Assembly: GCF_030348945.1 (NCBI RefSeq)
Contig: NZ_JAUCEN010000002.1
Location: forward strand, 3,162,001-3,226,000
DNA: 64,000 bases
Origin: Peribacillus sp. ACCC06369
GTDB lineage: Bacteria; Bacillota; Bacilli; Bacillales; DSM-1321
Direction of reading: 5' to 3'
Below, piece after piece: positions 35,349 to 44,473 of this stretch. The first letter of the stretch is position 1, and each line of letters starts with the position of its first letter. A program made the translations under genes and the position numbers. A model generated the notes under the pieces. The model did not search any database, was not told the DNA's origin, and saw only the letters and a list, made by a program, of their open reading frames with translations.

Positions 35349-36739
35349 CCCGCTTTAATCTCCTCTTCTTCTTCTTCTTCATGATCTGTAAAAGTATTAT
35401 CATTTTCTCCTTTGAAAAAGTCCTTTCCATATAAAAGGGCACATAATAGGATTCCTGCTGCAAACGCCATTCCAGCACCTTTTATAACTAGGATGGCAGC
35501 AACGACCCCTGCAATTCCCAGGTCGCGTTGGCTCTTTGCCTGCATCACACCGACGCGTACGCTAACATATCCCTGAACCAAGAGTGTTAAGGCCAAAGCA
35601 ACACCTAGAATTGGTTCCACTAAGCTGACGACCGGCAATAAGAATAACCCTGTATTCGTACCCCAACGGAATGAGCCAGCACCGCCAAAGAAAGAATTCA
35701 TTGCTTTCTTGCCATTCTTGAACCGTTCCACAACTACGACCTGCATGGCTGCCCACAACGGACCACACATTGTAATATCAGGTCCGATAAAACTCATGAT
35801 CACATTTCGGCCACCAAAAATTAAATGAGCTCTGTTTGGATTATAGTCCACTTTTTCATCATCCCTGACCTCATCGGATTCAGAAAGCAACGCTTTCGTT
35901 TTCAGCACATCCCCGAATACGACTAAATAAGTAGCAAAAACAGCTGGAATCGCACTTAAAAAGAAGGTCATGGCAGGAAATCCCAAACCAAAAACAGTAT
36001 AGTCTGACCAAAGCGTAGCAAAATCCGGACTGCTGAATCCCCATTGAATATTAGGCCATTTTGCTTCTCCAAAAATCGGGGCTACAAAGACTGCGAGCAA
36101 GATAGCTGGCAATATCCCTAAATTCCCTAAAAATACCCAAGCTTTATTTCGCATTTTTAATTTTCCAAAACTTTTTGAGAAAAGTAGATAAAAGGCAAAA
36201 CCGATACAAATGCTTATTGTATAAGGAAATAAATCAAACTTTCCACCCACTTCGAAAATGGAAACGACAGCACCGATACCAGCTCCTAAAATAATTCCTG
36301 ATTTGATTGCATTCGGCACTAATCGAACGACCTTACTCGCAAGTCCGGTCATTCCTAGTACTATCGATAAAATACCCAATGTCAATTGAAACGCAACGAG
36401 TGCATAGACCCGATCAGGTCCTTCCGGAAATTGCCCGACAAACAATACAAGCAATGGAACCGCCGGTGTAATCCAACCTGGTATAACTGGGTCTCCGAGT
36501 AAATGATGTGCTAAATATAATAATCCATTTAAGACAACGACGGCTAGAGCCACATCAAATGGCATACCTAGATGGTCTGCAAGCAGTGTAATCGCTCCAA
36601 GGTCAACTGCACACATCAATAGTCCTTGAACATAGTCCGGCCATTCAAACCGATAATGGACAAATGGCAATCTAATTTTAAAGGGTCCCGCAGGTATATA
36701 TGATGTCTCTTCTCCGTAGCGACGGTTTTTCCATTTCAT
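35345..36739 (-). CDS. NCS2/SLC23-like permease
   Basis: A 464-residue membrane protein with about 12-14 hydrophobic segments. The general layout (PVIPGWITPAVPLLVLFVG, NAIKSGIILGAGIGAVVS, FGGRNVIMSFIGPDITMCGP) resembles the NCS2/sulfate-permease fold of nucleobase and anion carriers. It is divergent from uracil or xanthine permeases. The C-terminus ends in an unusual run of seven Glu. Position between an iron alcohol dehydrogenase and an aldehyde dehydrogenase suggests that it imports the alcohol or hydroxy acid these enzymes use, not a nucleobase. The substrate is unknown. Confidence 0.72.
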   Translation of the reverse strand: MKWKNRRYGEETSYIPAGPFKIRLPFVHYRFEWPDYVQGLLMCAVDLGAITLLADHLGMPFDVALAVVVLNGLLYLAHHLLGDPVIPGWITPAVPLLVLFVGQFPEGPDRVYALVAFQLTLGILSIVLGMTGLASKVVRLVPNAIKSGIILGAGIGAVVSIFEVGGKFDLFPYTISICIGFAFYLLFSKSFGKLKMRNKAWVFLGNLGILPAILLAVFVAPIFGEAKWPNIQWGFSSPDFATLWSDYTVFGLGFPAMTFFLSAIPAVFATYLVVFGDVLKTKALLSESDEVRDDEKVDYNPNRAHLIFGGRNVIMSFIGPDITMCGPLWAAMQVVVVERFKNGKKAMNSFFGGAGSFRWGTNTGLFLLPVVSLVEPILGVALALTLLVQGYVSVRVGVMQAKSQRDLGIAGVVAAILVIKGAGMAFAAGILLCALLYGKDFFKGENDNTFTDHEEEEEEEIKAG

Positions 36740-36753
36740 AATGTTTCCTCCAC

Positions 36754-37905
36754 TTAAATGCCATAGGCTGAACGGTAAATTTTTTCGATATCCCGAACGT
36801 TTAATGCACGGGGATTATTCCGCAGCAATCGTACTTGTTTAATGGCTTCGGCAGCCATTTCACTTAAGGCAGATTCAGGAATGTCAAATTGACGAAGTGA
36901 TTCAGGTATATCCACGTAACGACATATTCTCGTCATCGCTTCTATAGCTTTATCTGCTGCCTCATCATCATTTAAATGATTGACTTTCTCTCCCAGTGCT
37001 TCTGCAATGTCACGGAACCTTTCCAAACATGCAATTTTATTCCATTGCATGACATATGGCAGTAATAATGAATTGCTGACTCCATGTGATAAATGGAAGC
37101 GGCCTCCAAGCGGATAAGCTAAGGCATGAACAGCTCCAACACCAGCATTTCCAAAAGCTAACCCGGCCATTAGGCTTCCTGTGATCATGGCTTCCCTTGC
37201 TTCTAGATGATCTGGCGCAGCGTAAGCCTTTGGTAAATTTTTCGCTATCAACTTCATGGCTCCAATTGCCAAGGCATCCGTCAAGGGCGAGGCGAATTTG
37301 GAAATATAAGCCTCCACTGCATGAACCAGTGCATCCACCCCACTCGCTGCCGTCACACTTGGCGGGCAAGTCAGCGTCATGACGGGAGATACGATTGATA
37401 CATCCGGTAAAAGATACGAACTAACAATTCCCTTCTTAACCTGTTCTTTTTTGTCGGATAGAATCGAAATATTCGTCACTTCAGACCCCGTGCCAGCCGT
37501 CGTCGGTATGGCTATTAAAGGAATTCCTGGAACTTCAATTAGGTTCGTGCCAAAATAGGTCTCGATGCTACCTGAATTCGTAGCCATGACAGAAGAGGCT
37601 TTGGCAATATCCATCGCACTTCCCCCTCCTACCGCAATCAGCCCATCATGATTTCCATCCCTGATGGACCGTACACATTGCTCAACGATTTCAATTTCCG
37701 GTTCAGGATTCACATCCGAAAAAATACCGTATGCTGATGAAAGTAAATCCTCAACCTTTTGCACAACCCCAGCATCCAGTAGAACTTTATCTGTAACGAT
37801 CAATGGATTCTTCATCCCTAATCGAGTAACCTCTTCAGTCAGCTGTTGTAAAGAATCTGCTCCTGTCACCAATTTGTTAGCCATTGAAAAAATAGAAATA
37901 TTCAT
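36754..37905 (-). CDS. Iron-containing alcohol dehydrogenase
   Basis: A 383-residue group III (iron) alcohol dehydrogenase, standard length. The NAD loop is GGGSAMDIAKASSVMA, and PTTAGTGSEVTNISIL follows. The metal ligands are in the region VDALVHAVEAY, HALAYPLGGRFHLSHGVSNS (two His). Family members reduce or oxidise small alcohols, 1,3-propanediol, butanol or 4-hydroxybutyrate. GGGGAG lies six bases before the ATG. It is the first gene of the operon behind a sigma-54 promoter at 37934-37950. The downstream succinate-semialdehyde-type dehydrogenase makes 4-hydroxybutyrate dehydrogenase an attractive guess. Confidence 0.88.
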   Translation of the reverse strand: MNISIFSMANKLVTGADSLQQLTEEVTRLGMKNPLIVTDKVLLDAGVVQKVEDLLSSAYGIFSDVNPEPEIEIVEQCVRSIRDGNHDGLIAVGGGSAMDIAKASSVMATNSGSIETYFGTNLIEVPGIPLIAIPTTAGTGSEVTNISILSDKKEQVKKGIVSSYLLPDVSIVSPVMTLTCPPSVTAASGVDALVHAVEAYISKFASPLTDALAIGAMKLIAKNLPKAYAAPDHLEAREAMITGSLMAGLAFGNAGVGAVHALAYPLGGRFHLSHGVSNSLLLPYVMQWNKIACLERFRDIAEALGEKVNHLNDDEAADKAIEAMTRICRYVDIPESLRQFDIPESALSEMAAEAIKQVRLLRNNPRALNVRDIEKIYRSAYGI

Positions 37906-37933
37906 GATTATCTCCCCTTTCAGTTATTACTTA

Positions 37934-37950
37934 TGCATGAATCATGCCAA
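37934..37950 (-). promoter_or_regulatory. Sigma-54 (-24/-12) promoter of the alcohol dehydrogenase operon
   Basis: The minus strand reads TTGGCATGATTCATGCA. This matches TTGGCACG-N4-TTGCA at all but two positions, with the essential GG and GC ten bases apart. The iron ADH gene starts about 30 bases downstream, and the gene for a sigma-54 activator lies immediately upstream. A near-cre word (TGAAAACGCTTAAT, 37953-37966) lies just upstream and may add CcpA control. Confidence 0.85.
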
Positions 37951-38035
37951 AGTGAAAACGCTTAATTTATAAGGGAAATAACTTATTCTTTCATGGGTAA
38001 CCCTATAAAAATGAGTAGAAATCAAATCAAAAAAA

Positions 38036-39640
38036 CTAATTCGATTCGTTTTCTACTCGTATGTGAAATTTTTTCATTTTTTGCACTAAAGCGCTTTGAC
38101 TGATATCTAAAGATATGGCAGCCGCCCTTGTTGTCCCGTATTTTTTCATCGCTTCCAGTATCAAGGTCCGCTCCAGATCGGAAACGGCTTCCTTCAAGGA
38201 ATGAGATGTTGGTTTTTTTGATAAGACCGGCTGTATGAAAGATGGTAAATTAGCCAAATCGATCGTATCATCGTAAGTCGTGACAACCAGTCGCTCTGCA
38301 AGACTCGCAAGCTCACGTATATTACCAGGCCATGAATAGTTTGTCAGCCATTCATAGCATTCCGGTGTCATCCTTTTCTGTTCATTATATTTTTCATTGA
38401 ATTTTTTCAAATACATTTCTAAAAGCGGGATCGTTTCTTCCTTTCGCTGGCGCAGTGGCGGAACTTCAAAGGATACAATATTAAGCCGGTAATATAGATC
38501 TTCGCGGAAAGATCCTTCTTGAACGAGTGAGGCCAGATCCCGATGAGTTGCAGTAATTAACCTGACATCCACTTCTTTCATTTCGGTGGAACCTACTCTC
38601 ATAAACTTGTTTTCTTCTACCACTTTCAAAAGTTTGACCTGTAACTCTAAAGGTAAATCCCCTATTTCGTCTAAAAATAACGTACCACCATTCACTTTCT
38701 CAAAAATCCCCATTTTCCCATTCTTCAGGGATCCGGTAAATGCTCCCGGTTCGTATCCAAAAAGTTCGGATTCAACCAAGTTCGCTGGGATGGCTCCGCA
38801 ATTTAATTCAAGGAAAATTTTATCCTTCCTGGAACTTTTCGCATGAATGTACTTAGCGATTAAGCTCTTCCCTACACCCGTTTCCCCCTGTAACAAGATC
38901 TTCGCATCCGTTTTAGCTACTTTATCGGCCAGTTTGAATAAAGGAGTTGTAGTAGGCCCAATGATTATTTCCTGCAAATTCACCTGTTCCGAGCCGGGCA
39001 ATAATTGAGAAATAGGTTGGAAAGATAACTTTTGACTGTCGATTGTGTACTTCATCCGGATTAATTCAGTAATATCCCTTACACTATTTATGACGAAAAT
39101 GACTTGATTCTGTGGCGAAAGAATAGGTGTGGCAGATACGATTATCTTTCTCCCATTTCGGATTCTTTGTGTCAAAGTGACTTGATTCTTCGTTCGAATA
39201 GAGTCCAACGAAGCAGAAACGGATATCATACCCTGCTCAATTAAATAACTCATTGGTTTTCCGATAATTTCCTCTTCTCTTATTCCGGTAATGCGCTGAT
39301 AAGCTTGATTGATAAATAATGTCGTTCCTTCCCCATCGGTGATATACACGCCATCATACAGGGCATTAAATACAACCCTGCATAGATCACTCTCAAAAAA
39401 TGCTTGAAATTGTTCATATGGTATAGAGTAATTCCGTATATTTTGTAGCGGTGCATTCACTGTAATGAAATGAGAAATAGGCTTCGTCAAATCACTCTGC
39501 TGCACTGCCGCAGATAACGCTTCAATCGTCAGAAATCCGATAAATTCCTCTGAATCGTCCATTACTTCCACTTCATTGCTTCCGACAGGAAAACTTGAAA
39601 TCGCTTCCTCCACTGTCATATCCGAATAAAACTTAGTCAT
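38036..39640 (-). CDS. Sigma-54-dependent activator with CBS-like and PAS sensor domains
   Basis: A 534-residue enhancer-binding protein. Residues 1-65 look like half a CBS pair, 83-200 are a PAS domain (ALYDGVYITDGEGTTLFINQ), about 228-460 the AAA+ domain, and 495-530 a Fis-type HTH (KKYGTTRAAAISLDISQSAL). Walker A is GETGVGKS (252-259) and Walker B is GTLFLDEIGD. The sigma-54 contact loop reads GAFTGS (299-304) instead of GAFTGA. It has no phosphorylation domain, so it senses a ligand directly. It is oriented like, and directly upstream of, the ADH operon and its -24/-12 promoter, which it very likely activates. Confidence 0.9.
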   Translation of the reverse strand: MTKFYSDMTVEEAISSFPVGSNEVEVMDDSEEFIGFLTIEALSAAVQQSDLTKPISHFITVNAPLQNIRNYSIPYEQFQAFFESDLCRVVFNALYDGVYITDGEGTTLFINQAYQRITGIREEEIIGKPMSYLIEQGMISVSASLDSIRTKNQVTLTQRIRNGRKIIVSATPILSPQNQVIFVINSVRDITELIRMKYTIDSQKLSFQPISQLLPGSEQVNLQEIIIGPTTTPLFKLADKVAKTDAKILLQGETGVGKSLIAKYIHAKSSRKDKIFLELNCGAIPANLVESELFGYEPGAFTGSLKNGKMGIFEKVNGGTLFLDEIGDLPLELQVKLLKVVEENKFMRVGSTEMKEVDVRLITATHRDLASLVQEGSFREDLYYRLNIVSFEVPPLRQRKEETIPLLEMYLKKFNEKYNEQKRMTPECYEWLTNYSWPGNIRELASLAERLVVTTYDDTIDLANLPSFIQPVLSKKPTSHSLKEAVSDLERTLILEAMKKYGTTRAAAISLDISQSALVQKMKKFHIRVENESN

Positions 39641-40118
39641 CCATATCCACTCCTAACCTGATCCTGACTGTCTTTAACATTTGATAGAACGCTTTCTCCT
39701 TGATTGGAGTACTCTTTGATAGTCCAGGCGAATTCCTCGCCTTTTCAAATTAAAGAAGGCATAAACATCGTTCTCATTATCTTATATTGTGAGCATTATG
39801 TAATGTCCTTTCCTTTTGTATGATACTATATACGACAACCAAAGACACCCAGAATAAGTGCTTCAGCGGTAAGAACATATTCAATCCCCATATGCTTTTT
39901 CCGATAAATATGCATGGGTATGACACTGTTATCATACCAAAAAAAGTTTGCCTGAAGTTTTCTATGGCTTGTACAATTGGGACGTGGCTTCCGTTCCAAG
40001 CACTCACTATCCGCGGTCGGTCCGGGAGCCTCCTCTACAATCAACTTTGTTTTAACATTTAGATAGAACTCCTTTTGCCTACAGTCCTTTTAAAATAGAA
40101 GGATTAAAACTTGAGTTG
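39641..40118. other. Intergenic region with repeat-like sequence
   Basis: No gene is recognised. On the minus strand, around 39990-40035, sits a GC-richer block reading GAGGAGGCTCCCGGACCG and then GTGAGTGCTTGGAACGGAAG. It resembles a dispersed intergenic repeat I know from Bacillaceae genomes (AGCGAGTGCCTGGAACGGAAA type). The function of that repeat is unknown. The overlapping short open frames on both strands look like by-products. Confidence 0.4.
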
Positions 40119-40235
40119 ATGAGGATGCTTTTTGAACATGATTCTATTCAGCGAGATCAACTTGAAATGATTACTTTAGACCAACCGATGCCAGCGAACC
40201 ATTTGGTTTGTAAAATTGAGACTGCCATTGATTAA
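40119..40235 (+). pseudogene. N-terminal remnant of an IS1182-type transposase
   Basis: A 38-codon frame MRMLFEHDSIQRDQLEMITL, then DQPMPANHLVCKIETAID and a stop, matches the conserved N-terminus of IS1182-family transposases (R-E-Q-L-E-M-I-x-L-D-Q-L-V-P-x-N-H-L-V-R-K-I-E-A-A-I-D). It stops where the family goes on with F-S-F-I. The rest of the element is missing, and a terminator follows closely. Confidence 0.7.
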
Positions 40236-40265
40236 CCTTGGGCCAAAATTACAAAGGGAATTTTC

Positions 40266-40303
40266 AAAAGGGGTTCGGAATTTTTTAATTCCGCACCCCT
40301 TTT
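40266..40303. terminator. Bidirectional terminator between IS remnant and aldehyde dehydrogenase
   Basis: AAAAGGGG plus CGGAATT pair with AATTCCG plus CCCCTTTT, with a two-base bulge and a T4 loop. A second perfect inverted repeat follows at 40316-40341 (AACCTAATCC and GGATTAGGTT). Either or both end the minus-strand amine operon. Confidence 0.8.
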
Positions 40304-40389
40304 GTTACAAACTGAAACCTAATCCATATTTGGATTAGGTTCTTTGATTTGAATATGGTAAGTTAATTGCTTTCTCTCTAATTCTATGA

Positions 40390-41883
40390 TTAATTTGGAA
40401 ACCAACCAACCGGTTTTACATCGAGATTAATGTTGATTTGTTTAATTTCCTGGTATTCATCCAAGCCGTATTTTCCTAAACTGCGTCCAATACCGCTCTG
40501 TTTGTAACCGCCCCATGGCGCCTCGACATAGGTTGGATGATAATCATTTACCCAGGTGATGCCTGCCCGTACCTTCTTGATCACTCGCAGTCCTTTTGCC
40601 CCGTCGTTAGAGAAGACGCCGCCTGCAAGGCCGTAGTCTGAATCATTTGCAAGTTTAATAGCTTCTTCTTCATCTTTAAACTTTTGGATGACAACTACTG
40701 GTCCAAAGATTTCCTCTTGTACGATGCGCATGTCAGGCGTTACATCAGTGAAGACAGTCGGTGCAATGAAGAATCCTTTGTCAAGACCGTCATCAACAAG
40801 ACGGTAACCGCCTGTTGCAAGTGTCGCACCTTCCTGTTTGCCGATTTCAATATAGTTCAAAATGCTATTCATTTGGGCTTCGCTGACAATTGCCCCCATG
40901 TGGCTGTCTTCCGCGAGGCCAGGTCCTACTTTGATTTTATTTGCGCGTTCCACATAGCGTTTTACATATTCATCATAAATACTTTCTTCAACTAGAATGC
41001 GGCTACCTGATGAACAAACTTGGCCGGCACCGAAGAAGATGCCAAACAATCCGTAATCGACGGCCGTCTCTAAATCTGCATCTGCAAAAACGATGTTAGG
41101 TGATTTACCGCCAAGTTCTAGGGAAATTTTCTTTAAGTTGCCCGCGGCCGCTTTCATGATTGCGCGGCCAACATCTGTACTTCCTGTAAACGAAACAATG
41201 TCAACATCCTTGCTTTCTGCAATTGTTTGACCGACAACAGTCCCGCGGCCCATCACCATATTGGCCACACCTTTAGGGATGCCCACTTCCTCTAGGATTT
41301 CAAATAATTTCATAGCTGTAACAGGAGTCAATTCAGCCGGTTTATATACAATGGTGTTACCTGCCGCAAGGGCCGGTGCGATTTTCCAGACACTCATTAG
41401 AAGAGGGAAATTCCAAGGTACAATCAAACCGGCTACTCCTACTGGCTCGCGAACAACCATCGCTTGAACGGGAGCGGGAACTTGGTAAGTTTCCCCTTCA
41501 GGATGAAGGATTAAGCCTGCATAGTAACGGAAACACGCGGCTGCATCGGCAATATCGAAACCTGCCTCTGCTTTAAGTTTCCCGTTGTCCATTGTTTCAA
41601 GAATCGTTAACTCTTCCGCACGTTCATCAATTTTATCCGCGATTTTATATAGGTAGGAAGCACGCTCCTGTGCTGTTAGGCCTGACCATACTCCACTTTC
41701 AAAAGCTGCTTTCGCAACAGAGATTGCCATTTCTGTATCTTCTTTGGTGGCACGCGGTGCCCTTGCAATGACTTCCTGTGTTGCAGGATTAATTACCGGG
41801 ATTACTTCATTTGAAGATGAGGACTGCCACTTACCGTCGATGTAATTTTTTAGCTCTAAAACTGCCGTTTCTAAAATTGTCAT
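40390..41883 (-). CDS. Aldehyde dehydrogenase family protein (betaine-aldehyde-type)
   Basis: A 497-residue class 1/2-like ALDH. The catalytic Glu is in KKISLELGGKSPNIVF, and the Cys is in FGIFFGAGQVCSSGSRIL. VPWNFPLLMSVWKIAPALAAG and FTGSTDVGRAI form the NAD site. It resembles betaine-aldehyde and related dehydrogenases. GGAGG lies eight bases before the ATG. It ends the operon of the DUF3445 N-demethylase, so it probably oxidises an aldehyde formed by oxidative N-dealkylation. Formaldehyde itself is an unlikely substrate for this class, so a larger amino-aldehyde is more plausible. Confidence 0.86.
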   Translation of the reverse strand: MTILETAVLELKNYIDGKWQSSSSNEVIPVINPATQEVIARAPRATKEDTEMAISVAKAAFESGVWSGLTAQERASYLYKIADKIDERAEELTILETMDNGKLKAEAGFDIADAAACFRYYAGLILHPEGETYQVPAPVQAMVVREPVGVAGLIVPWNFPLLMSVWKIAPALAAGNTIVYKPAELTPVTAMKLFEILEEVGIPKGVANMVMGRGTVVGQTIAESKDVDIVSFTGSTDVGRAIMKAAAGNLKKISLELGGKSPNIVFADADLETAVDYGLFGIFFGAGQVCSSGSRILVEESIYDEYVKRYVERANKIKVGPGLAEDSHMGAIVSEAQMNSILNYIEIGKQEGATLATGGYRLVDDGLDKGFFIAPTVFTDVTPDMRIVQEEIFGPVVVIQKFKDEEEAIKLANDSDYGLAGGVFSNDGAKGLRVIKKVRAGITWVNDYHPTYVEAPWGGYKQSGIGRSLGKYGLDEYQEIKQININLDVKPVGWFPN

Positions 41884-41931
41884 GTTTTATGCCTCCGGTT
41901 TACATTATTTTTTTTTACCTATACAGAATGA

Positions 41932-42897
41932 TTAAAGTTTTAAAATAAGTCTGTCGTCCTTCGCACGTGAGCAGCATGTCAGTATTGAGTTGCGTGTTTG
42001 ACGGTTTTCTTCGCTAAGGAAGTTATCCCGGTGGTCTACTTCCCCTTCTGCTACATCTACTTCACAACTTCCACAACCGCCCACTTTACAAGAATAAGGT
42101 GCATCTATTCCTTCCCTTAAAAGGGCTTCAAGCAATGTTTCACCCTCATGAACGTTGATGGACCGATCGCTGTCTGTAAGGTCGACAATGAAAGGATCTT
42201 GCGGTCCATCATTTTTTGTCGCAAATAATTCGAAGTGGATCGCATGTTCCGGGTACCCATATGAACTTGCAGCTTTTCGATACTCTTGTACCATCTCTAG
42301 GGGTCCGCAAAAATATACATGTGTGCCAATGCGATGATCCATCATCGTCTCAGGCAACATTCTGCGTTTGTCTTCTGCCTGCGAAAAATAAAATGTACAT
42401 TGATCAGGATATTTGGCTTTCAACAGATCATAAAAAGCACATAACTCCGGTGTGCGTGCTGCATAATGGAGTTCGAAGGTTTGCCCTTCGGCAGCCATGT
42501 CTTCCATCATTGCCAAAAATGGGGTGATGCCGATTCCAGCTGCATAAAAAGCATGATGCTTAGCTCGAAAGCTTAGAGGAAAGTTGTTTTTAGGGAAACT
42601 GACTTCCAACCTGGAATCTTTCTTTACATGATCATGCCAGAAAGCGGAACCTCCGCGAGACGCCTCGTCACGACGAATGGAAATTGCATATTTTTTGCGG
42701 TCTCTTGGATGGCTGATGATGGAGTATTCTCTCTCGAATATCATATCTTCCGCTGGCATGAAAGTGGTCAAATGCGAACCGCCTGTAAATGCAGGCAACG
42801 GTTTTCCATCAACTGGTATCAACTCGAACTGTTTCACGAATGGAGTTTCTTGAATGATCTTGTTTACTTTCATTTGAATATTTCCTACTACCCGCAT
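41932..42897 (-). CDS. DmmB-like ferredoxin/flavin reductase (PDR family) of an amine oxygenase
   Basis: A 321-residue reductase. An N-terminal flavin-binding barrel (FEREYSIISHPRDR) and an NAD domain (FYAAGIGITPFLAMMED, VYFCGPLEMVQEYRKAA) are followed by a C-terminal plant-type 2Fe-2S ferredoxin domain. That domain has the cysteines in APYSCKVGGCGSCEVDV and SILTCCSRA. It passes electrons from NAD(P)H to an oxygenase. The gene begins five bases after the DmmA-like gene. It is the natural electron source for the DUF3445 heme protein. The domain order matches the PDR/VanB type and the DmmB subunit of dimethylamine monooxygenase. Confidence 0.87.
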   Translation of the reverse strand: MRVVGNIQMKVNKIIQETPFVKQFELIPVDGKPLPAFTGGSHLTTFMPAEDMIFEREYSIISHPRDRKKYAISIRRDEASRGGSAFWHDHVKKDSRLEVSFPKNNFPLSFRAKHHAFYAAGIGITPFLAMMEDMAAEGQTFELHYAARTPELCAFYDLLKAKYPDQCTFYFSQAEDKRRMLPETMMDHRIGTHVYFCGPLEMVQEYRKAASSYGYPEHAIHFELFATKNDGPQDPFIVDLTDSDRSINVHEGETLLEALLREGIDAPYSCKVGGCGSCEVDVAEGEVDHRDNFLSEENRQTRNSILTCCSRAKDDRLILKL

Positions 42898-42902
42898 GAT
42901 GA

Positions 42903-43424
42903 TCAGCTCCCTACTTCTTCTTCTTTTCCGATTGGGATGAATGGGTAACCAATATAACCTTCCCGTACGATTGAATAAAAAGGACCTATTTCAAGACTGG
43001 CTCTGCACTGGTCACATTCTGCAATCTCTGCTTCTTCTGCGACTTCCGACACTTCGAAACATTTCATGCAATATACGTACCTTCGTTTAGGCCCGATAAT
43101 CACCGTCTGGATCTCATCCTCAGATAGACCAGCTTCTACTCCCAGCGAGAAGACCATAACGGCATTGTTCCATGCAGCCGCAATATAAAATTGGGTGCCC
43201 ATCTTTTGTGACAAAATGACTCTCTTAATCTCCTCTTTATCTTCCATTCCGTTAATGGAAAGACCTTCAAAAGGTACTGTACCTGCAATTTCAGAAGTGA
43301 AACTTTTCGCCTTTTCATATCCGGCTTGATCAGAAATGATGACAAACTTCCTTCGTTCATTCCGAGGAGTAAATTGATTTACGATCGTAATGGATTTATC
43401 AAACAATACTGGACTATTGTACAA
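42903..43424 (-). CDS. DmmA-family subunit of dimethylamine-type monooxygenase
   Basis: A 173-residue protein. The middle part (FVIISDQAGYEKAKSF, MGTQFYIAAAWNNAVMVF, GLSEDEIQTVIIG) matches the DmmA-like family. The C-terminus has a four-cysteine zinc-ribbon or rubredoxin-like knuckle (YCMKCFEVSE, ECDQCRASLEIG). The start is a TTG at 43424 behind AGGGGGA. It lies 12 bases after the DUF3445 gene. In Pseudomonas the DmmA, DmmB and DmmC subunits together oxidise dimethylamine. The function of DmmA alone is unclear, and the metal knuckle suggests an electron-transfer or scaffold role. Confidence 0.78.
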   Translation of the reverse strand: MYNSPVLFDKSITIVNQFTPRNERRKFVIISDQAGYEKAKSFTSEIAGTVPFEGLSINGMEDKEEIKRVILSQKMGTQFYIAAAWNNAVMVFSLGVEAGLSEDEIQTVIIGPKRRYVYCMKCFEVSEVAEEAEIAECDQCRASLEIGPFYSIVREGYIGYPFIPIGKEEEVGS

Positions 43425-43436
43425 GGCCCTATCCCC

Positions 43437-44426
43437 CTACTTTTTGTTTATCTTCGTTTTTTGTTTTTCATCAATGCGCCTCAAATATTCAACCGATTGT
43501 GGAAGAAACGGGGCAATCCCTTTGTATTCAGCCATAGGTTCCGGAATATCCTGCAGTACGCTATATGTCAGATCAAACCACTCCTGGCGCAATGCCAAAT
43601 CCTCTATTGGCAGGAACTGCGTATTCAATACGAATAGAATGGCGTTGCTTCGTGGCATGCGATAAAACTTTTGTTCTTCAACACGCAAACGAACAAGTTT
43701 ACCTGCATTTTCTGGTGTTATCCCAGAACGCTGCGGTCCCCATACATCCATCGTTTCATAGTTGACATCCCAACGGTCCGCCATCAGGTTCCAGTTGATG
43801 CGTGTCCATGGCTTTCCTGGCTCAATGGATAATAAAAACTTACGAACGCGATCTGCCAGTTCGTCGCCTTTCCGCGATACAAATGGAACTGGTGCATGGA
43901 TTTCATCAAAGGACATGCCTTTATTCCAGTTAGCTGAGAAGAGCGCGGCGTATGAAACTTGCCCCACTTCCAAATAGAAATTACTATCGCGATGAACCAT
44001 TAACACAAAATCATTGTGGAAATGGCGCCCTATATAATCAAGCGGCTCATTTGGAAGCGTGCTGGCATCGCCATATACGAATGAATCGGATTCCCCGAAG
44101 ATGTGGTTTTTGAAAGTCCAGTTGTCTCCATCTTTAATGACCTCGAAATGCTCCGGATAGCGATCGGCTGCCATGTCGACAAGCATTTCCAGTACCTCCC
44201 ATTGCATTTCTAATGTGTGTGAAAAAGATTGAAACCTTATATGCGGCTGTTCTTGAAGGAGACGACGCTTCGTTTCTACTTGGAGTTTGTATTCTGGTGT
44301 GACTTCGATACAGTTAATGTTTGAGAGTCGTTTCAAGTCGTTTGAATAACGATAGTTACCTGAAGTGAATGGAAATGGGAATGTATCTAAATCAGTTGTT
44401 TTGAAATCTAAGCTTTGTGTAAACAT
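43437..44426 (-). CDS. DUF3445 heme-dependent oxidative N-demethylase (HODM/DmmC-like)
   Basis: A 329-residue protein of the DUF3445 family. The conserved core is visible: LFSANWNKGMSFDEIHAPVP, RVRKFLLSIEPGKPWTRINW, then RLRVEEQKFYRMPRSNAILF. The studied HODM enzymes use heme, a ferredoxin-type reductase and O2 to remove a methyl group as formaldehyde from dimethylamine or related compounds. GAGGAGA precedes the ATG at 44426. It is the catalytic gene of the operon, with DmmA-like and DmmB-like partners just downstream and a permease just upstream. The exact amine is not known. The presence of an NCS1 permease and ALDH suggests a substrate larger than dimethylamine. Confidence 0.86.
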   Translation of the reverse strand: MFTQSLDFKTTDLDTFPFPFTSGNYRYSNDLKRLSNINCIEVTPEYKLQVETKRRLLQEQPHIRFQSFSHTLEMQWEVLEMLVDMAADRYPEHFEVIKDGDNWTFKNHIFGESDSFVYGDASTLPNEPLDYIGRHFHNDFVLMVHRDSNFYLEVGQVSYAALFSANWNKGMSFDEIHAPVPFVSRKGDELADRVRKFLLSIEPGKPWTRINWNLMADRWDVNYETMDVWGPQRSGITPENAGKLVRLRVEEQKFYRMPRSNAILFVLNTQFLPIEDLALRQEWFDLTYSVLQDIPEPMAEYKGIAPFLPQSVEYLRRIDEKQKTKINKK

Positions 44427-44473
44427 CGAACAATCTCCTCTCGTTCCCTAGATTCTTTTAAGGGCGTGTTTTT

